The position numbers and the translations under genes were made by a program. The notes under the pieces were generated by a model, which was given only the letters and a program-made list of their open reading frames with translations, did not search any database and was not told the origin of the DNA. Of a stretch of DNA of 64,000 nt, positions 1 to 12,941 are shown in pieces. Source of the DNA: Aurifilum marmelostoma (taxonomy: Eukaryota > Ascomycota > Sordariomycetes > Diaporthales > Cryphonectriaceae); contig JAMXSV010000018.1 of NCBI GenBank assembly GCA_027559495.1, positions 434,001-498,000 of the forward strand, in the 5' to 3' direction. Every line of letters starts with the position of its first letter. Position 1 is the stretch's first letter.

Positions 1-2522
1 CTGGGCCGGATTGTGGCCAGACTGGCAACGAAGTCTGCTAGTTCGATAGGCCTGATTTCGTCCATCGTCATGTGCAAAAGTGCCTCGCCGAGGGATCTTA
101 GGGGGCCCATGGCGGCGTCTTTCGCGAGGGCCGTCATGTCTGAGCCCGAGAAACCTAGTTCAAATTAGCATCGTGACTTAGGGGAAGAGGGCTCTTGAAG
201 CTGGTGCTTACCGTCCGTCAGTTCGACAAGCCTAGCTAGATCATCGTCTGTCAAGCTGTGCTTTTGCTGACCGAGCAAGTTCTGAAGCTGGACGGCCCTG
301 GTCTCGGCCTCAGGCAGGGGAATATACTGCCTCCTGACAAATCTTCGACGGGCAGCCTCATCAATAGCCCAAGGAAGATTTGTGGCCGCGAGGACAAGCA
401 CACGGTTGGGATCGCCCCGGTCCTTGTCTCCCGAATCTCGGCCAGCCGCTGCCCTCTGCAGGTCACTCCACTGGATGAGGAACTCCGTCTTGATTCTCCT
501 AGTCGCCTCGTGTTCGCCAGACCCAGACCGTTGAGACAGCAGCGAGTCGATCTCATCGACGAAGATGATGCTGGGTGCCAGAACCTTGGCGAGACCGAAC
601 AAAGCCCGGACCAATTTTTCCGACTCCCCAAGGTACTTGCTTGTCAGGCTGCTGGCCGAGATGGAGAAGAATGTCGACTTTGATTCTGTAGCAACAGCCC
701 GTGCCAACATCGTCTTACCCGTACCAGGGGGCCCGAATAAAAGCATGCCTCTTGCTGGCTCTCGAAGTCCCATGAAAAGATCCGGCCGCAGGAAGGGGTA
801 GACGACCGCCTCACGTAGCGCATTCTTGGCCACTTCAAGCCCAGCAATGTCGTTCCAGTGCACTTCATCACCTTGAACAACGATCTCGTTGAGGATCTGT
901 TTGGCTGCGCCCTTGTCCACCCCGGGTGGAAGGTTCTTCATGACTGCGTGTTTCCTCTTCCTCCACGAAGCTTCCGGACTTGACTCATCAGAAGCTGATT
1001 CCTCTGAGGCATTTCGAGAGTTCGAGCGTGAGTTGCCTCTGGAGCTCATAACCAGGGACCGTTCCTTCTGTGAGACTTTTCTACGGGGACGAGAAGGAAC
1101 GGGGTCAGCGTCACTCCCTTCTCCACTGGAATCGGATGTGGTTCTTCGGAGAGGGGTGGACTTCCGACGGTGTTCCAGGTTGGGGCTCGAAGTATGCTCC
1201 CGATGTGATCTGCTTGACTTCCGATGGATTGGAAGGCTCGTGCTGCTGGTCGGTTTGTTGTCATAACGCCCCTGCGCAAGGTCATCCCTCCGATAGGATC
1301 TGGACGAGGAGCCTCTGATGTGATCAAGGTTCGTGCGGTGCCGTGACGTGCGCTCTGGTTCTCGAGACTCTAGTGCTAGTCCGGTGAGAGCACTTGACGC
1401 AGCGCTGACGGAAAGTGCAGACGGTCGAGAGCACAGCTCATCGGGGCGCGCCGAGTCGAGGCTGTGCCTTAGCCCTGATACTTCCGCAGACGTAGCTTCC
1501 TCTTCGTCCCTATGCTTCACCAGCCGACGTGTGTGACTATCCCACTGCCGAGCGGGAGAAGCATCAGATCTCCTAGTAACAGACTCGGCAGAGTCATAAA
1601 ATGAGGATGGTCGAATGCGATCAGCCGCCGCAGCATTTGGAAAGCCTCGCGGCGATGTCACGTCTCTCGAACCAAGGGCGCTCCATGCCAAGGTCGCAGC
1701 CTTGCTCGCACCCGGCTCGTCTGAAAGCTTGGGGTTGGAACGGCGCTTTGCAGATCTGTCGCCTGTCTTGCCTGAGCGGAGCGTGGTTCTCATGGTGTAC
1801 TTGTCCGGACTCGGTGACCGCGATATCCTGCGAGGGGAATTTGTATTGTATGACGGTAGCCTCGAGGAAGACGGCGAGGCACCAGCGTCGGCACCAGTCC
1901 ACCTCGGTCCCACCACAGCCTGCTCAGACGAAGTTCTCGTGGCGAGGGAGGGTCGGGGCGGCAGAACTGGCCGAGACAGCTCGGGGTATGTAATTGCTGG
2001 TATAGTGCCATCGCCAATCCAGCCTTTGCCGTTGCTAGGCGTGCGTCGTGCCTGGATGTCTGACGGAACGATGTATTCAACCATTCTCCCGTCGGTCGGC
2101 GTCTTAGGGCTGTATGCCGCGTCATCCTCGCGAGAGACCCTGAGGGCTTCTAATAAGTCTATTCTCTCTTTACACTGCAACTCCAGCTTCTTCAGGCTCT
2201 CGATCAGAGCCTTCTCGGTCTCGGATTTTGGGACATAGTTGGATGTGACTTTATGTGCATTGTGTTCGGTTATATTCTCGAGTGCTGTCTTCCAGCAGCG
2301 CATGGCCTCTTTCTCGTTCCCCTGCAGCCAAGGAGTCAGTGGACGCGAGAAAGCTCTTGCACGATGGGATGTTGAGGAGACTACCTGGCCCTCGTAGTAC
2401 ACAGCAGTACTGCATGTTAGGTAACTCTCATCGTATATCTTCTGCAGGGCGGGCAGGGCAGCCTTGTTTCGAAGCATTGTGTCGCATCCCAAACCATCCC
2501 TCCACAATTGACTGTAACTCAT
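1..2522 (-). CDS. SAP1: SAP1/Yta6-type MIT-AAA ATPase (3' end outside window)
   Basis: Meiotic-clade AAA ATPase related to yeast Sap1/Yta6, spastin and fidgetin. Proposed exons are 2522-2385, 2321-212 and 154-<1. The 63-bp intron 1 removes an in-frame insert inside the MIT domain and restores YYEGQ-GNEKEAMRCW. The 57-bp intron 2 (155-211) restores LTDG-FSGSDMTALAKDAA, the usual C-terminal AAA helix. Residues ~10-80 form the MIT-like domain, followed by a Ser/Arg-rich disordered linker. Walker A GPPGTGKT lies near residue 576, Walker B IIFVDEIDSLL near 629, and sensor/Arg-finger residues follow in ATNLPWAIDEAARRRF. The family severs or remodels microtubules or other complexes; the substrate here is unknown. 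The start is uncertain because a CTGCAG acceptor at 2442 could join an upstream exon. The gene follows COG6 on the same strand. Confidence 0.9.
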
Positions 2523-3152
2523 GAGCCAGGCATGCGCAGCCTTTTATCTTTCTGTATCTTGTGACTCGGTCGACCATGTGGCGGCGAGATTTGCGTCGTT
2601 CCGGCCGCACTCGAAAGACAGAGGGGTCGGCGTGTCGTGTCACTCGCTGCTGGCTTGCGTGGAGGGTCGAATAGCCTCGATTTCCAGCGTGGACGCACGC
2701 TTCAAAGTTAGCAAGACCGTCTTGTACGCCTGTGGTATGGCTGTTTTGACACGGACTAAACAGGCGGCGCGGCTATCCCAGGTGACGTAGTCTTAGGTAG
2801 GGTCGCGGTTGGGTACTATATGCGCAGCGACTTCCCTCTCTATATGGTGCAACTTTGCAGGGTCTACTCCGCTTCGCAACCCAGCCACCCCACATCAGCA
2901 GAGGGAAGCACCATCCTTTCTGGTAACAGACCTCTGATGCGGCCAGCTCCTATTCTTAGCGATGCAAAAATCCACAACAGCCACCCGATATTACTTTTTA
3001 TTCTTCTTACTCCTCTTCCAAACTCAGTAGCAGAGCATAATGTGTCTCTGAGCAGAATGGAAGTTGTTGGCTTTTACGCAGTTGAATATGTTCAGAACTG
3101 GGATACAGGGGTTCGAATTATTAGGTTGACTGAGAGCTGTCTAGGAAGCGGA
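2523..3152. other. Intergenic: COG6 3' side / SAP1 promoter
   Basis: About 630 bp between the COG6 stop codon and the SAP1 start, both genes on the minus strand. It should hold the COG6 3' UTR and the SAP1 promoter. Only short ORFs without family resemblance occur, and I see no RNA gene or repeat. Confidence 0.6.
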
Positions 3153-5350
3153 TCACGAGAGCAACACTCGGATCTCATCAGCTGTTCTGGGAAAAGCAGT
3201 GCGTAAACTCTGGCTTTCCTGAGAACCGACGTCGCCTGGGCTGCCCTGCAGATCAAGCCACTCGTCTGCGGACATCAGCATGTCCTCAAGACGCCCGAAA
3301 TCAGTACAGAATCTCTCAGCTGCTTCCTCTGTGATTTCTCGGCCCAGGCGCGAGTCCTGGAGTTCCTGCACATTCTCCACGGCGTCCATGAGAGCAGATG
3401 CAAGGAAATTATCCAGTGTACGGCTTGCCACCTCCAAGGCTGCTGGTTGGAAAGGCTCTAGTGTCCGCATTTTTTCGAGGTCTTCCTTTTGGTCCAAAAG
3501 CGAGTCTAGGGCCGTTAAGAGTGAGCCCAGACCCGACTCGTTCCTGAAGAAGAGATATTGACTATTGACCAACTCCTGAGACTGACCGTCTACCTCTTTG
3601 CGGAGCTCCTCCATGCGCCCTTGGGTGAAATCGAAACCCGACAGCACCGCAATGGCCGCATTTGCACAGTTGATAGAGAAGATGGCCCTTGAAGGCTGTT
3701 CCAAGGTTTCCGCCATGCTTTTGCAACCTGACATGAAAGGGTCCAAGGCTTCGGCCACAATCGGCTGGAAATCTGCTTCCCGGCTACCCGTAGACGTTAG
3801 AGATGTGTCGTATGTCTTCATCACTGCCGATAGCTGATCGAAAGCTTCGTGTAAGAATTCTGGAGGCTCGAGGCTTGACGGCTTCTGCTGAAATTCGCCC
3901 TGCAAGTTGCCCACGTAGTCTCTCATCAGCGACCGAAATTGGCGCAAGGCTTCGGATTCGAGACCTTGTAACGCCTCTACCAGTACCGAGTCTCGGCTGA
4001 GCAGCCTTGAAAACGTGACTCGGTAGAAGTTGAGGAGATTGGATAGTTTATAAGCCAGGATCACCTCTTCGTTCGTCTGGATCACTTGTTCCACGCGTTG
4101 GCGTAGGACCCTGGCAGCGCCCGACATGTCTCGATCGACCAACTCATTGAGGGCCTTGACAGGGTCGAAAGTAGCAACCTCATCATTGTCATCCTCGACA
4201 AGATGCCATATTTCGTTCTCCCGCCCAGCCTGAATGCCCTTGGCGATCTCGTCTCCTTCGGCGACGAAGAGGATCTCCAGCGCTTCGCGCTCACTCACAG
4301 CAGCAGAGTGTATCCACGCCAGCATATCTCCCACATACCGCAATGGGTCATGAGCGGCAAGCTCGATAGGCTTGACTGATCGATCTTCGACGCCAGAAGG
4401 AGAAGAGCCCTTCAGTGCGGTGAAGAAGGAGTCTGAAAGAACTTGTTCCCTAGTCTCGGCAAAGACGTCTAGGCAACTCTGAAAGAGGGACGGGCGCTCA
4501 GCCAGCACACGAAGTGCCCGCCGTATGGACGAACCCATCTGGGGATTCTCGAGGTTGAGGGTCTTGAATGCTCGCTGAATCCACCTGTACAGCTTTTGGA
4601 AGGCCAGGTTAAGGTTCTTGGAGGTCTGCTCCATGATTTCCAGGCCCAGTGCCTGGTTTTCGAAGCCAAGCAGAGTCTCGCAATCCTTGCGTATCCTCTT
4701 GGCCTTGGTCAAAACAGCAAAGAACTGATCGTCCACCGGTTCTGCAGTCGAGGTCAACGCCGCGGATTCGTCTTCGGAAAGGAGAAAATGCTGGTTGAAA
4801 GCTGCGAGAAGCTGCTGCTTGGTCTCAACATGACGACGCTGTGTCATGAGAGACGAGGCGTCATCAATGACGGACGATGTTGCGCCATGAGCTGCAGATA
4901 TATGGCTCCTCATCTCATCGTAACTCTTGTTGAGCTTGGTGATAGTGGCGCCTATTCGTCGGAGTTGCTAAGAATTATAGGTCAGAAAAGTACTCCACGG
5001 AGGGCCGGCCTTGGGTTGGTGCTCACATCGGAGACCTTGCCAAACTCAGCAATGATGTCTCCATTGCTTTCAATGACCTCCTTCTGGAGATGCAGCCGCA
5101 GCTGCCGCCTTGTGGCGGCAGAATTAGTGATACCGCGCCCATCTAAGAGTGACAAAGCATCACGAAACTCGGAATCGGCGTAGGATGTAGCTAATACGGT
5201 AGTGACTTTGGACGAGAAGGGATTTGAGCCCCTGAACGATGACGATGTTGGTGTCTGCGGAATTGAGGGACTACCAGAGACGCTGGTGTCGCTTGGTGGT
5301 GGGGAGCGCAAGGCAAGTTGGCTCAGAGAAAGGGGGCTGTTCGAAGTCAT
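3153..5350 (-). CDS. COG6: Conserved oligomeric Golgi complex subunit 6
   Basis: COG6, a lobe-B subunit of the COG tethering complex that supports retrograde intra-Golgi vesicle traffic. Exons are 5350-5027 and 4967-3153, giving about 712 aa. The 59-bp intron has a GTGAGC donor and TTAG acceptor and joins GKVSD to QLRRIGATITKLNKSYDEMRSH. Residues 1-45 are Ser/Pro-rich; the rest is helical with the coiled N-terminal segment (RRQLRLHLQKEVIESN) and long alpha-solenoid usual for CATCHR tethers. A GTG six bases upstream is in frame, but the ATG at 5350 (MTSNSPLSLSQ) is the sensible start. The C-terminus (TADEIRVLLS) matches what I recall of fungal COG6. It is transcribed away from ATG9 across about 850 bp. 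Confidence 0.93.
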
Positions 5351-6200
5351 CGTCACCGCAAACTCCTCCTGGCGTATGTTTGCTGCCTTGATAGGCCAAA
5401 CAATAGCTGACTGCGACCGGAAAGAGAATTACACGAAGATTGGAAACAAACAGCCTTGAGATGAATCTTGGGCTTTGGTAAGAGAAGCTCGTGTCAGATT
5501 TATACGTAGAACGACCTGAGACTATCAGTCGGTCCCAAAGGAGAAACAAACTCACATTCAGTATATATAGCACTTGCGAGCTATCTGCGCATCTCCAACG
5601 CACCTCAAACTTGGGTGAGAACAAGTTCATAGACGCGTGCCTTGAACCGTGTCATATTCAGAAGCTACGCCGGGAACCCTGGCAGCTATGTGACAGGGGC
5701 CTGTTTGCTGTCGTACTACTTAGGTACTTACTCAGCCAAGCCACTGAGGGTGATGTTGATCCTTACCGCCTGCCCTTCCCAGGGGGTCCAGCGTCATACC
5801 CATAATCGATAAGACCCCATTGTAGGCAGACTGGCAGATGGTCATACGCCCCCTCCAGCCTGACAACTGTTGTTGCACACGTCAACAATACTGCTTGAGA
5901 TCAAATCTCCTTGTGACAAGTGCGCGTGCTTGTCTGACCAAGCGAGCTGTTCAGCATATTGACCCACCCAACCAGCTTGGTTTTCTCCCATTTCCCCCTG
6001 TCCAGAACCGAAGGACGGCCTTACAGCGGTGACGACTAACAAGCGACGAACGCCCGACTAGCGACCGACCTGACGAGCTTTCCACTCTCCTCCCACGTTG
6101 ACCGTGCTCTCCTCTTCCCAGCAATGTTGCTATTATGAACACAGGCCGGATGCGAAACCAACAGGCATAACGAAATACCGTGTCGGTGTGATACCCGGCT
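5351..6200. promoter_or_regulatory. Divergent COG6/ATG9 intergenic region
   Basis: An 850-bp gap between two divergently transcribed starts, so it must contain both promoters and 5' leaders. There is a TATATATAG stretch near 5564-5572. No conserved coding is visible. Shared regulation of the two membrane-traffic genes is possible but only inferred. Confidence 0.5.
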
Positions 6201-8961
6201 ATGGCGTCCAACCTTAACATCTTCTCCAGGCTTGTGCCTGCAAATCAGCAGAGATCCTTTTACGAGGAGCTCCGCGCTCGAAACGACGACGAATTCGACG
6301 TTGAAGATCGCGCTGGCCTGGCGCTGGACGAGGAGAATTTAAATCATAATTTTCAAGACGACGAGATCGATCCTGAAACCTTAGCCATCGAGAGCAGCAG
6401 GAACACACTGGCAACCGACTCCCGCAGGCGCAAGCCCAGCTCCGGCCGAGGCCCGAGGGCATCAGCGTGGCCGCCACACGATGAGGATGGGGACAATGAT
6501 GTACCAGCTTCGCTGCTGGTTGAACAGCATGACACAGAGCCTCTGAACAAACCTGACAAATCCCGGAGAAGACCGGCAACCCAGAATACGGCAGCAGTGC
6601 CCGGTCCGTCAACCAGGAGAAACCGTGCCCAATGGGAGGCGACCAGGAATCAGCAAAGACTACATCGGCCCGACACATTCGATGGAAGCCTCGCGCATAG
6701 TCGCGGTGAGCCAAGAGCGCTGGTGAACACGTTGATGGGGACGGCCAGGCAGAAGGCCGAGTGGAGGTGGGCTAATGTCGACAACCTCGACAGCTTCATG
6801 CAGGATGTCTACGACTACTACCGTGGAAATGGCTTCTGGTGCATACTACTCGATCGCTTCCTCCATCTCCTCGAGATAGGTTTCATCGCTATCTTCCTCA
6901 CCTTCCTGACACAGTGCATCAACTACGCCAAGATTCCCAGCAGCAAGACCATGGGACAGATCTTGGTACCTAAGTGCACTAGGGATATGTCGGGAACATG
7001 GAACTTCGCGTTGTGGATTACGGCATTCTACTGGGTCTGGAAAGCATTTCAGATTCCCCTGGATATGCGACGCCTGTCCATCATGAGAGACTTCTTCGTG
7101 CATCTTCTCGACATACCGGAACACGATATGCAGACTGTGTCTTGGCAGGATGTGGTTGCACGCATTATGGAGCTGAGGGACAGCAACCCCAAGACGGCGG
7201 ACCGCCAGAAGCCGGGGCAGCGCAAGTGGCTCGGAAGCCAATCCAAGGAGAGGCTCGATGCTCACGATATAGCCAACCGCCTGATGCGCCGGGAAAACTT
7301 CCTTATCGCTCTGATCAACAAAGACATCCTGGATTTGTCCATTCCCTTACCTTTTCTGAGTGGACGTCAATTCCTGTCCCGCCTCCTCGAGTGGACCTTG
7401 AACTTCAGCATCATGGACTTTGTCTTTGACGAGCGAGGCCAGGTCAATCAAGAGTTCCTCAAGGCGGATCGCCGGGGCCAGCTCAGTCAGAAATTGCGAG
7501 CGAGGTTTCTCTTCGCCGGATTTATGACCCTGATGATCGCACCATTCATGGCGGGCTATCTGTTCATCATGCATTTTTTGACTTACTTCCATGTATGTGC
7601 TGCCCGAGCTTCCATCCTGTCGGGACTCGTCGCCCAATTGTTGACTTGTGCTGTAGGAATATTACGAGAATCCATCCTCCCTCGGGACTCGTGCCTATAC
7701 GCCTCTTGCTGAGTGGAAATTCCGAGAATTTAACGAGCTCCCACACATCTTCTACGAGCGCGTGAACATGTCGTACCCGTTCGCCAAACGGTATCTCGAT
7801 CAGTTCCCCAGCGTCGTGACGGAGCGCCTAGCCAGGACAGTCGCGTTCGTGGCCGGAGCTATAGCCACAGTCCTGGCCATCGCCACGATGGTTGACCCCG
7901 ACCTTTTTTTGGGCTTCGAGATCACCCATGATCGCACCGCGCTCTTCTACCTGACCGCGTTTGCGGGTGCATGGGCATTTGCCAGGGGCATGATCCCGGA
8001 GGACAATACTGTTTTCAATCCCGAGTATGTGCTGCGCCAAGTCATCGAGTACACGCACTATGAACCAGAACATTGGAAGGGACGGCTCCATAGCTACGAG
8101 GTGAAGACGGAGTTCTCAGGGCTGTACAAGAACAAGGTCATCATCTTCATGGAGGAGATTGTGAGCATCCTTATTGCGCCGTTGATCCTGGTTGTCAGCC
8201 TACCACGGTCGAGCGACCAGATTGTCGACTTCTTCAGAGAATTTACTATCCACGTGGACGGCTTGGGATATGTGTGTTCTTTTGCGGTGTTTGACTTCAA
8301 GAAGGTCCCGAAGCAGCCCAGCGCAGGCGGCGACGTGAGAGGTGATTACTACTCGACAAAACACGGCAAGATGGCGGCGTCCTTCTATGGATTCCTCGAT
8401 AACTACGTCATCAACCCCAAGACGGGTATACCAGGCCACCTGCCGCCAAATGCGCGGCATCAGTTCCAGCCACCCCCTGCATTCCCGGGTCTCCAGTCAC
8501 CTACGCTGGGCGCCGACATGACCACATCGCGCATGGGCCACAGTCAGATGGGTCGACCCAGAAGTCGTGCCCCTGGCGGTGCATCACAGCCAGGGAGAAC
8601 GCCCAAGTTCGGGCCGGTACCGCCTTCTCTCTCACCCATGGCGTCTATCCTACTCGATCCGCACCATCAGCCGCAGATGCAATCACTTGGAAGGAGTGTG
8701 CAGCGAACGCGGCACGGCAGGAAGACGAGCGGTGGACACGGAGAAGGGATCCTTGAGGAGGATGGCAACGAAGAACTCGAGACAACACGCATGGAGGACG
8801 ACGATGTGTACGAGAGCGGGCATGGGCTGGATCAGTCAGAATGGCAGACAGCGCCAGCACACGCGCTTGGTCGAGACAACAGCGGAGTGAACGAGGGCGA
8901 AGAAGAGGTCGGGGTGCTGGGGCTGATGTATCAGTTCCAACGAGAAATGAAGCATCGATGA
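6201..8961 (+). CDS. ATG9: Autophagy-related protein 9, phospholipid scramblase
   Basis: Atg9, the multispanning membrane protein of autophagy vesicles that scrambles lipids between leaflets and helps seed the phagophore. Exons are 6201-7592 and 7657-8961 (898 aa). The 64-bp intron (GTATGT...TGTAG) joins LTYFH to EYYENPSSLGTRAYTPLAEW, the hallmark Atg9 block followed by FREFNELPHIFYERVNMSYP. The N-terminal ~200 residues are acidic and disordered. Hydrophobic segments lie near 219-240, 264-283, 436-464, 520-545, 560-575 and a re-entrant one at 621-648. The C-terminal ~200 residues are disordered, rich in Pro, Gly, Arg and acidic residues, as in filamentous fungi. It is divergent from COG6. Confidence 0.96.
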
Positions 8962-11427
8962 AGTGCCGCAGGGGAACCCTATTTTCGTTTTTATTCTTTT
9001 ATTTCGAAGGCGTTCAAGGCTATGAGGCAGGGTCACGGGTCACGGCGATCATGATACTTTGCAGACGAGGAGCACCACCATCTAGCCCTGGATGGCGTAT
9101 AGAGGAAGATCGTATTGTCGAGTCGGGGGATGGAGTCTGGGCAGGCCTCATCGCAAAGGAGGTCCTTCTTTTTGTATTCTCCTTTCTGCCCCTTGTTTGG
9201 AAGATCTGAACATGAATGCGACTCACATTTGGGCCAGGCAGATGTGCTGCTAATAGAACCGGACTCACAACATCTCATCTGGCGATACTTGATAAAGCTC
9301 TAGTGATAATGTGGCAGCACCGGGTAGGATGCAACTCGGAGACATCGGCTGTCGTGGCAAGGCGTGCAAGGAGGCTGTCTGGAGTGCGACGGTATTTTCG
9401 ACATGGCCGCTCGGAGAGGTGCAATCTGCCGACGGTTCTCCGAGACGGCGCTCGGACACGGCTCCAGCAGCCCGACGGAGGGAAACAAGGCATGCATGGA
9501 GCAACGGGCTGGGGGCGGACGTGGCCTTTTGATCCTCCTCGATATGCAATGCATCGTATTTCCGAAATGCAGTTTGCTCGGGCGCTAGATAAGATGACCA
9601 CAACTTCGGCCCTGCACAACTTCAGTTCAATTCCCATGACCTCGAAGAGAAGACCTCGGGATTTCCCAGTGAGTGAAAGGCAGGGGGGCCAAAAAAAAGG
9701 GCGTAAGAAGCAGCGGAGAGTAAGACAAGGACCGACGCCTAAGCTGCCAGGGGCGGCGCTGACAGTCAGCTGCCGGACAATAATTTTTCTATCAGATCCG
9801 ATGAAGGAGAGATTGAGAGGGGGTAGAAAGAAAAAAATAATTAAAAGGGAAAAAAAGAGGGCCACGATGACACTCTGTCGTGCTGGCACATGCACTATGC
9901 ACCATGCACCCCATAAACCGGGTCCCGGAACCCCGGAAGTCATTCTCGATAGCCTGCGATAGGCAGTCTATGCTTGAGAGTTTACACCTTGGGCCCCATC
10001 GTCTTCAGTTTAGGCTCGGCGCCGAGAGGCATTTTTTGCCATCTCGTTTCATTCTCTGATTTTTCGTTCCCTTTGTGTGGCCTCCTGTTGTTCAATAGCG
10101 CAGCCTTGGTAACGAATTGTCTTGCATATTAGATGGTATACGTTACAAAGTGTATGGGGATGTTGTGCAGCTCGGGTGGGTACGCTGGGTGGGCTGGGCT
10201 GGTAGGTTGTGAGGAAAAGTTAGGTACATCATTACATGTTACACACTGCCTTAAGGACTATGTAAACAAGTACGTAGTAAGATGACTCGATATGTTCCAT
10301 TGCGCATGCCCGGCTCACTAGTTTTGCGCGCTGGAAGTACCGTTAAGTTGTTCGAGAAGCCATGAACAGTGGGCCACTGCTCTACTGGGCGACTTGTTGT
10401 GGGCGGGCCGAGGTCCCCAACCCGGTGGACCTGAAGGCGTCGAACCTACTGCTATGTGCAATAGGATAGTGCTATGCGCTGCTACCACGTATGTGGGATA
10501 GGTACTATGATGCTACAGAGGGCGCTGGTTTGATTCTAGTATTTGTTGTCCTCTACACCAGGCATGCCAGGGCAGATTAGAGATCGTGTACAGAGAACAG
10601 TAGTATGCAGTCGCAGTAGCCTGGACACTGCATACTGTAAATCTTTCTTTTTTTACCCTCTTTTCTTTGGCCTTCCTTTCTTTCGTTTTCCTTGTTAGCG
10701 CAGGCAACCTGCATTTCATGTGTGGGTACTTACACATACCATAGGACTACTGCGCCTGCAGGTCAGAACAAGATCCAAGGCCAGGCCAAGACGGGCCAAG
10801 CCATCTCCAACAAAAGCTCTCCAAACGGGGGAAGCTCTGACGGGGGGCCACAGACGCACCCCCATTAGGACCTAGCCAGACCCTCGCCCGCTGGTCTTTT
10901 GACGGATTTTTATTCCAGGTCACGGTTCGCCGCGACGTCCAACACGCCTGCATCTGCTGCTGTACACCCACGCAGTCACAAACGCCTCAACCACCTTCCA
11001 GTTGACACCCCTCACAACCAGGCCCCCAATTGCCTCTTGTAAGCCTTTTTAAAACAGCAGCAGACCTCTTTGTTGATCGTTCAGCTACCTTGCATACGCA
11101 CACAAACAACCTCCTCCCCACTCCCCGCCTGCTACTTTGCGTGCTGTGCAGAGCGACCTTCCCGCCGCCGCCACATCTTCTCGTCGACCTTTGGAATCCA
11201 TTGCGTCACCATCAATCGGCCAAAACCTCGACTGTACAATTGTGCTTCTAACCCACCGCTGCCTTCACCAGACGCTCCCCGTGCTGCGGTCCTCATCCTC
11301 CTCGTCCTACCTCCGCGCCCCCCCCCCTCCCACCCAGCCTGCGCCTACGAAAGGCCCCCAACCCGTCACCATCGCCAACCTGGATTTCCAGAAGCCACTC
11401 GGCGACGCATCTGCCGCTGTGGCCCAG
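8962..11427. other. Intergenic 2.5 kb with ATG-free leader of the carrier gene
   Basis: Contains the ATG9 3' side and the promoter and leader of the downstream carrier. Overlapping ORFs at 9216-9962 (+) and 9275-9943 (-) shadow each other and show no family resemblance. From about 10980 to 11427 the plus strand has no ATG and is pyrimidine-rich, with a C-run near 11317-11328, which fits a long 5' UTR. A G-run cluster (GGTGGGCTGGGCTGG) lies near 10188-10202. Confidence 0.55.
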
Positions 11428-12941
11428 ATGGCCCAGCCCAATGCTGAGCCCGTAGAGGACTACGAGTGAGTTGACGGTGCCCTTCCGCCCCGAGAGAGAA
11501 GAGCCAGGGAGGCTGTGGTTTTCTCCACCAGCAGCACGGCACTGCGAAGATGACAAGCTATGACTGACTCTTTTCGGCCCCTGACACAGCTATGAAGCCC
11601 TCCCGCCCAACTTCTCCTTGCTGCAGAATATGGCAGCCGGCGCCTTCGCGGGCATAGCCGTCAGTGCTCAGAGTCTCCGCCCGGCTCGGCCTTCCCCCCC
11701 GCGCTCCCTTAGACCCGATATGCTGACATTTCGAGGGACAGGAACATACTGTCATGTACCCCATCGATGCTATCAAGGTGCGTCCTCCTTCATGGGGGCG
11801 TCTCCTCGCCCGCTGCCTTCTTCTCTTGGTATATATCAATATCTGACACAGCTTCCGTACAGACACGAATGCAGGTCCTGAACCCGTCTCCCTCCGCAGT
11901 CTACAATGGAGTGATCCAGGGAACATATCGGATGGCGACCGGCGAGGGCATCATGAGTCTATGGCGGGGCATGTCCAGCGTGGTGGTAGGCGCAGGCCCC
12001 GCGCATGCTGTCTATTTCGCTACCTACGAGGCCGTCAAGCACCTTATGGGTGGGAACAAGGCCGGCGTTCACCATCCCCTGGCTGCAGGTAAGAAAGAAA
12101 AGAAAAAGGAGAGAGAGAGAGAGAGAGAGATGCCCCCATTATGACACCCTACATCATGTACCGGCGACAGAGGAGCTAATGAGGAGACAGCTACTAGTGG
12201 AGCCTGCGCAACCATCGCCAGCGATGCGCTCATGAATCCCTTTGACGGTATGTGACCCATCACCTCGTGCGCTCACGCCGTGCTCTTGTTGCGCTCTTGT
12301 TGGCATCTGTAACCACGGCTGATTCTCTGACGAAACCAAACAGTCATCAAGCAGAGGATGCAGATCCAGAATTCAACCAAGATGTACCGATCCATGACCG
12401 ACTGCGCAAAGTACGTCTACAAGACCGAGGGTCTCGGCGCATTTTACGTCTCCTACCCGACCACGCTCTCTATGACCGTCCCCTTCACCGCGCTCCAGTT
12501 CCTTGCCTACGAGACGATATCGACGACCATGAACCCTTCGAAGAAGTACGATCCTTTCACCCACTGTGTCGCTGGCGCTGTCGCTGGCGGTTTTGCGGCT
12601 GGCCTGACAACGCCCATGGATGTGATCAAGACCATGCTGCAGACAAGGGGTACAGCATCGGATGCGGAACTCAGGACAGTGAACGGTTTCGTGGCTGGCT
12701 GCAAATTGTTGTATCGGAGAGAGGGCTTCAAGGGATTCTTCAAGGGAATCCGGCCCAGAGTCGTCACCACAATGCCTAGCACGGCTATCTGCTGGTCGGC
12801 ATATGAGTTTTCCAAGTGCGTTCTTCTCTCCCTGGCCACGGCCCTAGCCCGAAGGCCGAGTTCCGTGGAGACGGGATGACCCTTTGCTGACTGCTTGCAA
12901 TTTCTAGGGCGTACTTCATTCGCCAAAATGACACAGCCTGA
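11428..12941 (+). CDS. MRS3/4-like: Mitoferrin-like mitochondrial iron carrier (MRS3/MRS4 family)
   Basis: Mitochondrial carrier family protein of the inner membrane, closest to Mrs3/Mrs4 (mitoferrin), which imports ferrous iron for Fe-S and heme synthesis. Seven exons: 11428-11465, 11590-11659, 11742-11777, 11863-12088, 12191-12247, 12344-12815 and 12908-12941, giving 310 aa, the usual length. The three carrier repeats carry PIDAIKTRM, PFDVIKQRM and PMDVIKTML signatures. The block ATSGACATIASDALMNPFD is typical of mitoferrins. The first ATG after a long ATG-free leader is used. One exon is only 36 nt. The gene converges on the DNAJC3-like gene, with about 830 bp between stops. Confidence 0.9.
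12109..12130. repeat. (GA)n microsatellite in intron 4 of the carrier gene
   Basis: Eleven GA units inside the 102-bp intron 12089-12190, preceded by A-rich sequence. Confidence 0.9.

Noticed and set aside
1615..2238. 207-aa plus-strand ORF
   Set aside because: Antisense to the disordered linker of the SAP1-type ATPase.
3100..3140. GGTTCGAATT resembling a tRNA T-loop
   Set aside because: No matching T-stem, anticodon arm or acceptor stem around it.
5345..5356. GTG start six bases upstream for COG6
   Set aside because: The ATG at 5350 is in frame and is the normal eukaryotic start; GTG initiation is not supported.
9216..9962. Overlapping 248-aa (+) and 222-aa (-) ORFs
   Set aside because: They shadow each other, have no family resemblance, and contain homopolymer-derived residues (Lys and Phe runs). 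Taken as intergenic.
12252..12779. 175-aa plus-strand ORF
   Set aside because: Wrong frame of the carrier gene; the neighbouring frame carries the carrier signatures.
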